Program-made: the position numbers and the translations under genes
The notes under the pieces: generated by a model
The model's input: the letters and a program-made list of their open reading frames with translations, nothing else
The model's database searches: none
Told to the model about the DNA's origin: nothing
From: JANQPX01 sp965204405
Lineage (GTDB): Bacteria; Pseudomonadota; Alphaproteobacteria; Geminicoccales; Geminicoccaceae
Direction: 5' to 3'
Length of the DNA: 64,000 nt
NCBI GenBank assembly: GCA_965204405.1
Contig: CBDBEN010000004.1
Span: forward strand, 1,178,001 to 1,242,000
Shown here: positions 7,906 to 16,640 of the stretch, one piece after another
How positions within the stretch are numbered: position 1 is the stretch's first letter
How the letters are laid out: each line of letters starts with the position of its first letter

Positions 7906-10116
7906 TCAGAGTTCGTGCTCGTTGACGCTCAGTTTGGGGGGCATGGGGGCTCGTCTCATGGCACTGCCTCGGCCGGATAGGCTGGGGTTGGTCATGAAAT
8001 AAGCATGGGCACTGAAAGCCTCCGCATCAGCCGCCAGCCGCCGATAGTCGCCGTTGGGCATGAGTTCCCAACTATTGGTCTGGTCCTTCAAATTGGCGAT
8101 CATGATCTGATCCAGCACCTGGCGGTGAACCGTCGAATTTTCTATCGGCACCATCGTTTCGATCCGGCGGTCAAAGTTTCGGGTCATCCAGTCAGCCGAC
8201 GAGATAAAAATCTTCGCCTCGCGGGATGGCAAGCCGTGTCCGGCGCCGAAGCAGACGATGCGGCTATGCTCCAGGAAACGCCCGACGATGCTCTTCACCC
8301 AGATACGCTCCGACAAGCCCGGCACTTGCGGACGAAGGCAGCAAATGCCACGGACGATCAGTTCGATTTCGACGCCGGCACTCGAAGCTTGGTAGAGCGC
8401 GTCGATGATCTCCGGATCGAGCAGCGAATTCATCTTGGCCCAGATTGCCGCCGGACGGCCTGCCTTGGCATGGGCCATTTCGTCCTCGATCAAGGCCAGC
8501 AGTTTTTTTCGCAGCGTGACCGGAGCAAGCTCCAGTTCCTGCAACTGATCAGGGGGAGCGAAGCCGGTCATATAGTTGAAGGCGCGGATCGCGTCCTGGC
8601 AAAGCGCCTGATTGCAGGTGAAGAATGAGAGATCCGTATAAACCTTTGCCGTGATCGGGTGATAGTTGCCCGTGCCGAAATGGACATAGGAACGAAGCGT
8701 TTGATTCTCCCGGCGAATAACCAGCGAAATCTTGGCGTGGGTCTTGAGGTCCAAGAAGCCGTAGGCAACCTGAGCGCCACTTCGCTCCAAATCCCGTGCC
8801 CACCGCAAATTGGCCTCTTCGTCAAAACGCGCCTTGATCTCGACAAGTGCTGTAACCGACTTTCCAGCTTCAGCCGCGGCGCAAAGGGCCTGGATGATCG
8901 GTGAATCATTGCTGGTTCGATAGAGCGTCTGCTTGATCGCAACCACATTGTCGTCGCGTGCAGCTTGCCAAAGAAACTGGACGACCACATCGAAACTCTC
9001 ATAGGGATGATGAACAACGATATCCTTGGCACGGATAGCGGCAAAACAGTCGCCGCCCATATCACGGATGCGTTCGGGGAAGCGTGCTCCGAAAGGGTCG
9101 AACAAGAGCTCGGGCTGATCATCGGTGATCAGGTCCTGGATATCAGCCAGCCCGATCATGCCGCGCATGCGCACCACGTTGTCGAGCGTGACCGGCAGCT
9201 GTCGGATCAAGAAGCTCTCGAGATCTTTGGACATCTTGCCGTCGATCGACAGCCGAACAACCGAGCCCCGCTTTCGCCGTCGGATCGCACTTTCGAATTG
9301 GCGAACGAGATCTTCCGCTTCTTCCTCGATTTCGAGATCACTATCACGAATGACCCTGAAAAACCCTTGTGCCTCGACCCTGAATCCCGGGAACAGGCGG
9401 TCCAGGAAGAGGGGGAGAGCTTCTTCGATTGCCATGAAGCGAAGGTGTTTGCCCGGCAGGCGAAGAAACCGGTTAATGGGGCTCGATATGGCGACTAGGC
9501 CGTGGATACGCTTGTCGTCTTTCTTTCGCCAGAGTTCCAAAACCAGACTGAGGCCGAGATTGGGGATGAAGGGAAAGGGATTGGGGGGCTCGACCGCAAT
9601 CGGGGTGAGGAGCGGGAAGACATGCTCCATGAAATAACGTTCCAGCCAACGCTTATCTTTGTTCGTCAGTTCAGCCGCTCCGAGAACCCCGATACCAGCA
9701 CTGCGCATCTCCTTACGAAGAGCGCGCCAGCAGCGCTGCTGATCATCGGTCAGCTTGTTGACACGACCATCGATCAGCCTGAGCTGCTCGCCCGGGTTCA
9801 GACCGTCCGGACTCAAATGGCTGATGCCCGCCCAAACCTGACCAAGCAGGCCGGCGATGCGAACCATCGTGAACTCGTCCAGAATGCCCGCTGAAATACC
9901 TAGAAAACGAACGCGTTCGAGGAGGGGATAGTTGCGGTTGTTGGCCTCTTCGAACACCCTTTCATTGAAAGCAAGCCAAGAGATCTCGCGGTTAAAGAAC
10001 CTTTCGGGGTCATTCGGTGCTATGCTTTGATGATGTGCTGGCGGAGCATTGGGCGCTAATGGCATGCCGACCTTGGCTGCGATATCGGTATCCACGACGA
10101 TATCGGATGATGACAC
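7906..10116 (-). CDS. ppk1: Polyphosphate kinase 1
   Basis: A 736-residue enzyme that reversibly builds inorganic polyphosphate from ATP. It starts with the typical N-domain FFNREISWLAFNERVFEEA. It contains the phospholipase D-like core with HHPYESFDVVVQFLWQAARD, VVAIKQTLYRTSNDSPI and the segment around the autophosphorylated histidine, YVHFGTGNYHPITAKVYTDL, then the C-terminal domain (ELIVRGICCLRPQVPG and FISSADWMTRNFDRRIE). Length matches the family. It diverges from a SixA-like histidine phosphatase across 122 bp. The first 30 residues are less conserved, so a slightly later start is possible. Confidence 0.96.
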   Translation of the reverse strand: MSSSDIVVDTDIAAKVGMPLAPNAPPAHHQSIAPNDPERFFNREISWLAFNERVFEEANNRNYPLLERVRFLGISAGILDEFTMVRIAGLLGQVWAGISHLSPDGLNPGEQLRLIDGRVNKLTDDQQRCWRALRKEMRSAGIGVLGAAELTNKDKRWLERYFMEHVFPLLTPIAVEPPNPFPFIPNLGLSLVLELWRKKDDKRIHGLVAISSPINRFLRLPGKHLRFMAIEEALPLFLDRLFPGFRVEAQGFFRVIRDSDLEIEEEAEDLVRQFESAIRRRKRGSVVRLSIDGKMSKDLESFLIRQLPVTLDNVVRMRGMIGLADIQDLITDDQPELLFDPFGARFPERIRDMGGDCFAAIRAKDIVVHHPYESFDVVVQFLWQAARDDNVVAIKQTLYRTSNDSPIIQALCAAAEAGKSVTALVEIKARFDEEANLRWARDLERSGAQVAYGFLDLKTHAKISLVIRRENQTLRSYVHFGTGNYHPITAKVYTDLSFFTCNQALCQDAIRAFNYMTGFAPPDQLQELELAPVTLRKKLLALIEDEMAHAKAGRPAAIWAKMNSLLDPEIIDALYQASSAGVEIELIVRGICCLRPQVPGLSERIWVKSIVGRFLEHSRIVCFGAGHGLPSREAKIFISSADWMTRNFDRRIETMVPIENSTVHRQVLDQIMIANLKDQTNSWELMPNGDYRRLAADAEAFSAHAYFMTNPSLSGRGSAMRRAPMPPKLSVNEHEL

Positions 10117-10238
10117 CTCGTCCCTCCCAGGTCAGCATGACGTTTCTCATAAGCCAACATGGGGATGACGTTGGGTCAAGACGATGAACATATGACGACG
10201 GATTTTGCAGCTTTTTATTCTCAGGGGAGCCTCTTTGC

Positions 10239-10805
10239 ATGCGCCACCTGATGTTGCTGCGCCATGCAAAATCCAGTTGGGATCAGGTCGGGCTCGAAGA
10301 CATCGATCGACCACTGTCGCCACGCGGCCGCTCTGCAGCACCCTTGCTAGGCCGATATATCAGCCGAAAGTACAGATATCCGGATTTGGTTTTATGTTCA
10401 TCCGCCGTTCGCGCTTATCAAACCTGGGAACTTGTTTCCGCTGAATGGGACCAGGCCGACAAGCCAGCGTCACCCGTTGTTGAGATACGCACCTCGCTGT
10501 ACCTCGCAAATCCCATCGACTTGCAGTCGACCATCAAAAGAATCGGTGACGATGTCAAAACCGCCATGATCATCGGGCATAATCCAGGCATGGAACAACT
10601 GGCGGCGCGTCTAACGCACAAGGGAGATCCGAGAGACTTGAAGCTGATGGCCAAGAAGTTCCCGACAGCAGCGTTGGCCATCATTCAGCTTTCCATCGAA
10701 AGCTGGTCTTCGCTGAGAACCGGGCAAGGCCGTTTGGAAGCCTTTGTCCGTCCAAAAGACCTATTGGGGTCGATGGCATCTACTCCCTCCAGCGCCATGT
10801 CGTAA
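10239..10805 (+). CDS. SixA-like histidine phosphatase family protein
   Basis: A 188-residue member of the histidine phosphatase (phosphoglycerate mutase-like) superfamily. The catalytic motif LRHAKS gives H9, and the second half of the active site is IIGHNPGMEQLA. SixA removes phosphate from phosphohistidine, for example in phosphotransfer proteins; other members act on small phosphate esters, so the substrate here is open. GGGGAG lies about eight bases ahead of the ATG. The gene diverges from ppk1, which makes a link to phosphate metabolism tempting but unproven. Confidence 0.85.
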   Translation: MRHLMLLRHAKSSWDQVGLEDIDRPLSPRGRSAAPLLGRYISRKYRYPDLVLCSSAVRAYQTWELVSAEWDQADKPASPVVEIRTSLYLANPIDLQSTIKRIGDDVKTAMIIGHNPGMEQLAARLTHKGDPRDLKLMAKKFPTAALAIIQLSIESWSSLRTGQGRLEAFVRPKDLLGSMASTPSSAMS

Positions 10806-10829
10806 ATCGGCGGTCGCCGAGCGCCATTC

Positions 10830-11729
10830 GTGGAAAAGGTTCCCACCTTGCTAGCTGTCATGATTATCGGGATTGACCATATAAAGAGCACATTCCATAT
10901 CCCTTGCGCCGATGTGTGCGGGAAGGTTCTCCTGCCGGTGATAGTCATCGCAGCGACGCTGCTTGCTTGTTCACCAGCTACACACAGAGACAACGCCGAA
11001 TTTGCCCCGCTCGATAACCCCGTGCCGGACTGTCCTGCCGATTTCTTCGACAAAAAGGCGACTATCTTCGACGCAGTTGCGATTTGCGGGACCACAGGCG
11101 TCAGGACCGATAAGCTTCGTCATGCGGCCCATGTGACAGCCGGATGGCTCGATAATGATGGTGATGGCCAGGCTGACGAGCCTGCTCTTGTCAGCGCAAT
11201 ACGCTCACAACCGGCAATTCTCATCATGAGCGCCAAAGGGTTCACCGACGAAGCTCTGGAGCAGATTTTTGAGGAATCGGAGCCCGGCATTCTTCAAGAC
11301 TTGGCGGCAAACGAAACGAACCCGGCGGATGAACGCGACGCTTCCCAAGAAGAAATCCACCATCTGATCGTCGCGGCCGGGTGGATGAAGATGCGCCCGG
11401 ATGTCTTCAGCGATCGACGGTCGGAAGAAAGCAGGGTTTACAGTGAATGGCGGAATGCCGAGGCCAAAGGTCTCTACGCTTATGACGACCCGACCTGCGA
11501 CGATGCTTGCAAGACTTTGGAATTCTTCTATCTCGCAACGGCAGCCTATCTTGGATCTGCGGCAGACCTGATGTCGGATGAGATGCGGGTCAAAGACCGG
11601 CAAGCGCTGCGTGAGACACTGCCTGGCGTGGTGACTATCATCGAGTCACCCGACTATTCCTACCCTTTGAAAGCCTGGCCGGATGGCAACTACAAGCCGG
11701 TGGGCAATATCCGGTTTTCGGGCGTCTGA
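10830..11729 (+). CDS. Predicted lipoprotein of unknown function with a DxDxDG segment
   Basis: I do not recognise the family. The protein has a lipobox-like LLAC after the hydrophobic stretch VLLPVIVIAATLLAC, so it is probably exported and lipid-anchored. The first in-frame ATG at 10830 would give an unusually long pre-sequence; a GTG at 10914 would place the hydrophobic stretch near the N-terminus and is a better biological start. The mature part contains WLDNDGDGQADEP, which resembles a calcium-binding loop, then HHLIVAAGWMKMRPDVF, and several cysteines (DDPTCDDACKTLEFF) that could form disulfides. It follows the sixA-like gene on the same strand with a 24-bp gap. Confidence 0.75.
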   Translation: MEKVPTLLAVMIIGIDHIKSTFHIPCADVCGKVLLPVIVIAATLLACSPATHRDNAEFAPLDNPVPDCPADFFDKKATIFDAVAICGTTGVRTDKLRHAAHVTAGWLDNDGDGQADEPALVSAIRSQPAILIMSAKGFTDEALEQIFEESEPGILQDLAANETNPADERDASQEEIHHLIVAAGWMKMRPDVFSDRRSEESRVYSEWRNAEAKGLYAYDDPTCDDACKTLEFFYLATAAYLGSAADLMSDEMRVKDRQALRETLPGVVTIIESPDYSYPLKAWPDGNYKPVGNIRFSGV

Positions 11730-11799
11730 CCGCGGATCGAAGCATCGCCTTTTTTGCGATCAGTAGGATGTGCTGTCAGGCTTGGAAGTCCTAAATTTA

Positions 11800-12570
11800 C
11801 TAAGCGGCATCGTGGAAGATGATGCCTGTGGTGTAACGACGGCCACGCCGGATCCGGCTGACACCATGGCGCATCTTGACTCGATAGATGCCGCGGACTC
11901 CCTGTTTCGGGCGCTCGCTGACCGCGAAAAGTACCCCTTCGCCTTTGGCGAGCGGTACGACCTCGGCGCGGGACTGCATGCGCGGGCGCTGTTCCGTCAG
12001 CACGAATTCGCCGCCCTCGAACGCCGTTCCCGGCTCGCTCAGAAGGATGGCGAGCTGAATCGGAAAGACCTGCTCACCATAGAGGTCCTGGTGCAGACAG
12101 TTGTAGTCGCCGGCCTGGTATTTCAGGAGAAGAGGCGTGGGCCGCTGCTGGCCGGCCTCATGGCAGCTGGCCAGGAATTGCTCGAGCCTGTCGGGATAGC
12201 GATGCTCGGCGCCCAAAGCCGCCATCCAGCGATTCGCAATCGGCGCAAGCTTCGGATATACCGCTTGGCGGAGCCGCTGGATCGGCTCGGGAAGCGGATA
12301 GGAAAAGTATTTGTATTCCCCCTCACCGAAGCCGTGACGGCGCATGACGACGTGGCTTCGGAATTTCTCGTCGCTGTCATAGCTTTCAGAGAGGGTATCG
12401 CAGGTCTCGGGATCGAGCAGGACGCCGGTCGTCACGAAGCCGTGCCCGTCCAGGTTCTCGCCGATACGTTCCCAATCAAGCGCCGCAACACGTCGCTCCA
12501 GCTCTTCCGTACCATTGCACTGCCTTGCGTCCGCCATTGCTCGGACCGTGCTTGTTTCGCCAACCGCCAT
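11800..12570 (-). CDS. 2-oxoglutarate/Fe(II)-dependent oxygenase family protein
   Basis: A 256-residue double-stranded beta-helix oxygenase. The iron facial triad is H160 and D162 in CLHQDLYGEQVFP and H235 in KMRHGVSRI, with an arginine in RRGRRYTTGIIFH suited to bind 2-oxoglutarate. GGEFVLTEQRPR is the usual strand before the second half. Such enzymes hydroxylate small molecules or protein side chains; nothing in the context points to the substrate. The start at 12570 is the first ATG, and Met12 (MADARQ) is an alternative. It converges with the lipoprotein gene. Confidence 0.85.
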   Translation of the reverse strand: MAVGETSTVRAMADARQCNGTEELERRVAALDWERIGENLDGHGFVTTGVLLDPETCDTLSESYDSDEKFRSHVVMRRHGFGEGEYKYFSYPLPEPIQRLRQAVYPKLAPIANRWMAALGAEHRYPDRLEQFLASCHEAGQQRPTPLLLKYQAGDYNCLHQDLYGEQVFPIQLAILLSEPGTAFEGGEFVLTEQRPRMQSRAEVVPLAKGEGVLFAVSERPKQGVRGIYRVKMRHGVSRIRRGRRYTTGIIFHDAA

Positions 12571-12699
12571 GATATGACCTTACGCTCATACGTGTTGTCA
12601 TCATCCTATCGTCATTGCCGGACCGCGCATTCCGATTCTTGCGATGAGGCTCGCTTGGATTGCGCTCGGAGCTGAAAGCAAGGCTTGGCGGCGTGGTTG

Positions 12700-13257
12700 T
12701 TAGAACGAAGCGCTTTGGTCGATGCTGCCGACGACGCGATAGCGCGAGGTCACCAGGCCGGAGGGAAAAGTGCGCGTATCGAGATGCTCGAGGTCGATAT
12801 CGCGATCGAGAGCGCCGAACAATGGCAGGCCGTCACCGATCAGGATCGGCACACGGGTTAGTGCAAGGTCTGCAATCAAACCTTCCCGCAGAAAGGACTG
12901 CACCACCCTGCCGCCGTCGACGTAAGCTCTATTCCAGCCTTCTTCACGTAGCATGGTCATGACCTCGGATGGGTCGAGGCGGGTCAGACGGACTTTGTTG
13001 CGCAGGGCCGAAGGCACATCGTCCCCATCCAGCGTGCGGCTCATGACGACCACCGGCTTGGTGTAGGGCCACGCCTCGAAGGTCAGGACCTTCTCATAGC
13101 TGCCTCGGCCCATCACCAAGCCGTCGACGGACTTCATGAACGCGTCGTAGCCGTGATCCTCATCCCCCGGTTGCTTCATGAGCCAGTCGATCTCTCCCGA
13201 TCGCCGGGCAATGAAGCCATCGAGGCTGGTGGCGATAAAGACATGCCCCGTGGTCAT
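12700..13257 (-). CDS. RibD C-terminal / dihydrofolate reductase-like protein
   Basis: A 185-residue protein of the RibD_C family, which has the dihydrofolate reductase fold. The N-terminal HVFIATSLDGFIARRSGEIDWL, the segment VDGLVMGRGSYEKVLTFE, the NADPH-loop-like AYVDGGRVVQSFLREGLI and the end TRVPILIGDGLPLFG are all typical of the YyaP/YwjB group. The activity is presumed to be NADPH-dependent reduction; substrates of these stand-alone members are mostly unknown. It is read alone on the minus strand, with a short inverted repeat about 100 bp upstream of the start. Confidence 0.88.
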   Translation of the reverse strand: MTTGHVFIATSLDGFIARRSGEIDWLMKQPGDEDHGYDAFMKSVDGLVMGRGSYEKVLTFEAWPYTKPVVVMSRTLDGDDVPSALRNKVRLTRLDPSEVMTMLREEGWNRAYVDGGRVVQSFLREGLIADLALTRVPILIGDGLPLFGALDRDIDLEHLDTRTFPSGLVTSRYRVVGSIDQSASF

Positions 13258-13353
13258 CGTGAGATGCGCTGCCCCTGGTCTCTAGCGATATGATCACGAC
13301 ACTGCACTCTCAAATCCATTGGCGAATCTCCAGGAAAGGTAGCCCCCGGGGCT

Positions 13354-13370
13354 GACAATCGATCATTGTC
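13354..13370. promoter_or_regulatory. Perfect inverted repeat GACAAT-N5-ATTGTC
   Basis: GACAAT CGATC ATTGTC lies in the 134-bp gap between the RibD-like gene (start at 13257) and the end of the GFA gene. The size and symmetry suit a dimeric repressor operator for the RibD-like gene, but this is one short site and may be chance. Confidence 0.3.
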
Positions 13371-13391
13371 CAATGAGAGCACAACAGATTC

Positions 13392-13820
13392 TTAACCAGA
13401 TTGAGGTGCGAATTTTGCGAAGAGTTCGGCCCCGGTCATCTTTTCGGTATCGTTGGCGAATTGGTAATAGCCGGGCTGTTCATCCACGAAGACCTGATGG
13501 TCGAACAGGAAATCATGATCGTCACCGAAGAGTCCCGCTGGAAGAATATATTGCTGGTTTTGCTTCAGCCGATAGAAAAGATGAGTGCCGCAGCCCTTGC
13601 AAAAGCCGCGATCGGCCCATTCGGATGAGTCGTATATGGTGATCTTTTCGTCTCCCGTGATCGATATGTCCGTTCCGCCGTCGACAGCCAAGAGCGGCCC
13701 TCCGCCCCATTTTCTGCAGGTTTGGCAGTGACATGCGCCAACGGCCTCGCTGAGCGTGTTCGCTGTTATCTTGACGGCGCCGCAAAGGCAGCTTCCGACA
13801 GCATGGATCTTATCCGGCAT
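13392..13820 (-). CDS. GFA / CENP-V domain protein
   Basis: A 142-residue protein of the Gfa (glutathione-dependent formaldehyde-activating) family, a zinc-binding beta fold. All expected cysteines are present: C11 and C13 (CLC), C30, C32 and C35 (CHCQTC), C74 and C77 (CKGC). Formaldehyde chemistry is shown for only a few members, so the true reaction is uncertain. The frame is open to 13976, but the ATG at 13820 matches the family start and has GGAG upstream. Confidence 0.88.
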   Translation of the reverse strand: MPDKIHAVGSCLCGAVKITANTLSEAVGACHCQTCRKWGGGPLLAVDGGTDISITGDEKITIYDSSEWADRGFCKGCGTHLFYRLKQNQQYILPAGLFGDDHDFLFDHQVFVDEQPGYYQFANDTEKMTGAELFAKFAPQSG

Positions 13821-14098
13821 CTTGTTCTCCAAGCGTTCAGGTTTAATCAGCAAACAGAGCCGGAACGGTAATAATCCTCCATCATCGCTCTGTCGCACAG
13901 TCTTCATCATTCGGAGAGTGGCCTTATTCCGCAAGGGGATCGTGGCAGCTGGCGATCCAGCCATCCCCAGCATCATCCCAGGGTCCGCTCAGCCTTGTTT
14001 CTTCCGTCCGCAGATCGACAACGGGTTTTGTAGTTGCCGGTCCCGTGACCGGATATGTCCTTTCCGCTACGATCATGGGCAGCAGGGAGAGGACAATC

Positions 14099-15622
14099 AT
14101 GGCGCGGATCGCGATCGCCGGATTTCAGCACGAAACGAATACCTTCGGAGCGACCAGGGCGCATTTTCGCGATTTCGAGGAGGCCGGTGCGTGGCCTGGG
14201 CTGCTGACAGGCGATCAGGTCATCAAAGGCACCGCCGGGATCAACCTGCCGATCGCCGGGTTTGTCGAGGCTGCATCCATGGATCCCGATATCCAGCTCG
14301 TCCCGATCCTCTGGTGTTCGGCCGAACCTTGCTCCTACGTCACCGATGATGCGTTCGAGCGGATCAGCGCCATGATTCTAGACGGTGTACGAAAGGCGGA
14401 TCGGATCGATGGCATCTATCTCGATCTTCACGGCGCCATGGTGACAGAGAGTTTCGAGGACGGTGAAGGCGAACTGCTCTCCCGGCTTCGTTCCCTCGTT
14501 GGCAGCGACCTCCCGATCACGGTCAGCCTCGATCTGCATGCAAACGTCACGCCGGAAATGGTGCAGCATGCCTCCTCGATGGCGATCTACAGGACCTATC
14601 CGCATCTCGACATGGCCGAGACGGGCAAAAGGGCAGGCCTGCTGCTGCACCGCCATTTGCTCGCGCAGCCCACCTGCAAAGCTTTTCGCCAGGCGCCGTT
14701 TCTAATTCCGCTGCAGGCACAATATACGGGTTCCGCACCTTGCCGGGAACTTTACGGCATGCTGGATGACGTCATTTGCAATCCCGCGATTTCGGCCGAT
14801 ATCGCGATGGGATTTACGGCGGCGGACATTCACGACCTGGGGCCGTCGGTCGTTAGCTATGCCTCGGATCAAGAGACAGCCGACGCCGTCGCCGATAGTC
14901 TGATCGAGGCGATCGCCGCCGCGGATGCGGATTTCGATCATGCCTTGATATCGTCGGAGGAAGCCGTCAGAATCGCAATGTCCTTCGATACATCCGAATC
15001 TGGACCAGTGGTGATCGCAGATGTGCAGGACAATCCCGGGGCAGGCGGAACCTCTGATACGACCGGTCTTCTGATATCCCTGATCGAGCAGGCGGCAAAT
15101 GGCACCCTAATAGGACTCCTGAACGACCCCGAGATCGCGGCGACGGCGCACCGGCTGGGCGTGGGAGCGCGCTTCGAGGCCAAGCTGGGCGGCAAGTCAG
15201 GCCTCCCCGGACAGGCGCCGTTCACAGGGAATTTTCAGGTCGAGGCTCTCAGCAATGGCAGGTTCGCCTTTACCGGCGACATGTACCGGGGCGCCTTGGC
15301 AGAAATCGGTCCGACCGCTGTCCTAAGGGTGCTTGGAGCGGCAACCGATATACAGGTCGTCGTCGGCAGTCGAAGATGCCAGTGTCTGGACCAGGCGATC
15401 TTCACACATATCGGGCTGGATCCGGCGAATGCCCGCATTGTCGTGGTGAAAAGCACCGTTCACTTTCGAGCGGATTTCGAACCGATTGCCAAGACCATCC
15501 TGGTTGCTGAAGCGCCAGGCGCATTCCCCTGCCGGCTGGACGGCGTGCCTTATCGACGATTGCGCGCCGGCGTTCGAACAGCGCCTCCCCTCGCAGGCAA
15601 CAGATCGGCGACACCATCTTGA
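14099..15622 (+). CDS. M81 family metallopeptidase (MlrC-like)
   Basis: A 507-residue protein of the MlrC/M81 family, zinc enzymes that cut amide bonds; the namesake acts on linear microcystin fragments. Visible hallmarks are GFQHETNTF (residues 8-16), YLDLHGAMV, SLDLHANVTPEM, ADVQDNPGAGGTSDTT and the C-terminal HFRADFEPIAKTILV with APGAFPCRLDGVPY. GGGAGAGGAC precedes the ATG at 14099; the frame is open upstream to 14045. It leads a run of four same-strand genes with AA_synth, EthD and an aminotransferase. Since microcystin degradation is specialised, a general role in breaking an amide in a catabolic route is more likely. Confidence 0.88.
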   Translation: MARIAIAGFQHETNTFGATRAHFRDFEEAGAWPGLLTGDQVIKGTAGINLPIAGFVEAASMDPDIQLVPILWCSAEPCSYVTDDAFERISAMILDGVRKADRIDGIYLDLHGAMVTESFEDGEGELLSRLRSLVGSDLPITVSLDLHANVTPEMVQHASSMAIYRTYPHLDMAETGKRAGLLLHRHLLAQPTCKAFRQAPFLIPLQAQYTGSAPCRELYGMLDDVICNPAISADIAMGFTAADIHDLGPSVVSYASDQETADAVADSLIEAIAAADADFDHALISSEEAVRIAMSFDTSESGPVVIADVQDNPGAGGTSDTTGLLISLIEQAANGTLIGLLNDPEIAATAHRLGVGARFEAKLGGKSGLPGQAPFTGNFQVEALSNGRFAFTGDMYRGALAEIGPTAVLRVLGAATDIQVVVGSRRCQCLDQAIFTHIGLDPANARIVVVKSTVHFRADFEPIAKTILVAEAPGAFPCRLDGVPYRRLRAGVRTAPPLAGNRSATPS

Positions 15623-15683
15623 CCCGGCCTTCCCCGTCGGCGTGACTGGAAGGTTCCTTGAACCCGAAATTGTGAGCAGGCCA

Positions 15684-16247
15684 ATGAGCGACGAGTCGAC
15701 CCGCCGGGCGGATATCCGGAAAATTGTGGTGCAGGTTGAAGAAGTCTTGCGAGATCAGGGCAAGCCTGTCGGCGACAAACGCAAGGTGACGGTGGCGGCC
15801 GCCATCCGCAATCCCTATGCGGGGGAGTATCACGACGATCTCGAGCCACTTTACGACCTGGGCAAGGATATCGGCGGTATTCTTGCGAAGCGGGGCGTGG
15901 AGGCTCTCGGCGTCGAGCCCGATGAGGTGACGAGCTATGGCAAGGCCGCGATCGTCGGGACTGCCGGGGAGCTCGAGCATAGTGCAGCCCTTCTTCATCC
16001 CCGTTTCGGCGCGCCGGTGCGTGCCGCCGTCGGCAAGGGCGATGATATCATCCCCGGCACGAAGAAAGTCGGCGGTCCGGGATCGGTTGCCATCGTTCCG
16101 CTGACCAACAAGAATAGCATCTGGCAATTCGACGATATGGACTCAACCGAGATCACCGTGCCCGATGCGCCGCTTGCCGACGAAATCCTGGTCGTTCTGG
16201 CACTTGGCATCGGCGGCCGGCCGCTGGCCAGGGTCAAGCCGGATTGA
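15684..16247 (+). CDS. AA_synth family protein (DUF1185 type)
   Basis: A 187-residue protein of the amino acid synthesis (AA_synth) family, whose biochemical role is not established despite the name. Typical stretches are RKVTVAAAIRNPYAGEYHDD, AIVGTAGELEHSAALLHPRF with AAVGKGDDIIPGTKKVGGPG, and the C-terminal VLALGIGGRPLARVK. The frame is open from 15486, but the ATG at 15684 sits where the family begins and 61 bp after the M81 gene. Its place between an amidase-like peptidase and a small EthD protein suggests a shared catabolic route. Confidence 0.85.
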   Translation: MSDESTRRADIRKIVVQVEEVLRDQGKPVGDKRKVTVAAAIRNPYAGEYHDDLEPLYDLGKDIGGILAKRGVEALGVEPDEVTSYGKAAIVGTAGELEHSAALLHPRFGAPVRAAVGKGDDIIPGTKKVGGPGSVAIVPLTNKNSIWQFDDMDSTEITVPDAPLADEILVVLALGIGGRPLARVKPD

Positions 16248-16295
16248 CATGACATCGTTCGCCCAATTATCGCCCCCTAAGCTGGAGAAACACTC

Positions 16296-16604
16296 ATGTT
16301 CAAAGCCATGATCATGCTCAAACGCAAGGCCGGCACCAGCCGCAGCGATTTCGCGACATGGCTGCTGGAGCAGCACCGCCCGCTGGCCGAAACTTTGCCC
16401 GGTCTCAAGCGCTCGGTGTTCAATCTGGTAAGCGAGGACGGCCCTGACGTTTGCGACGGCATTTCAGAACTCTGGTTCGAAAGCCGTGCCGATTTCGATG
16501 CCGCTTACGCAACGGAGATCGGCAAAGCCGTTGCATCGGATTCGATCAACAATGTCAGCGAGAGAACGCGGCTATTCGTCAAGGAGGTGATTGTCAAAGC
16601 CTGA
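16296..16604 (+). CDS. EthD domain (dimeric alpha-beta barrel) protein
   Basis: A 102-residue EthD-type ferredoxin-like protein. It opens with MFKAMIMLKRKAGTSRSDFA and has WLLEQHRPLAETLPGLKR and ISELWFESRADFDAAY, in the usual EthD order. Members are small dimers that accompany catabolic enzymes (EthD is needed for ethyl tert-butyl ether breakdown) and may act as tautomerases, decarboxylases or helpers. It sits between AA_synth and the aminotransferase on the same strand with short gaps, so it is probably part of the same operon. Confidence 0.87.
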   Translation: MFKAMIMLKRKAGTSRSDFATWLLEQHRPLAETLPGLKRSVFNLVSEDGPDVCDGISELWFESRADFDAAYATEIGKAVASDSINNVSERTRLFVKEVIVKA

Positions 16605-16640
16605 GCGGCAACGAAGATATAGGAAGGGGGTAGTACCGCG

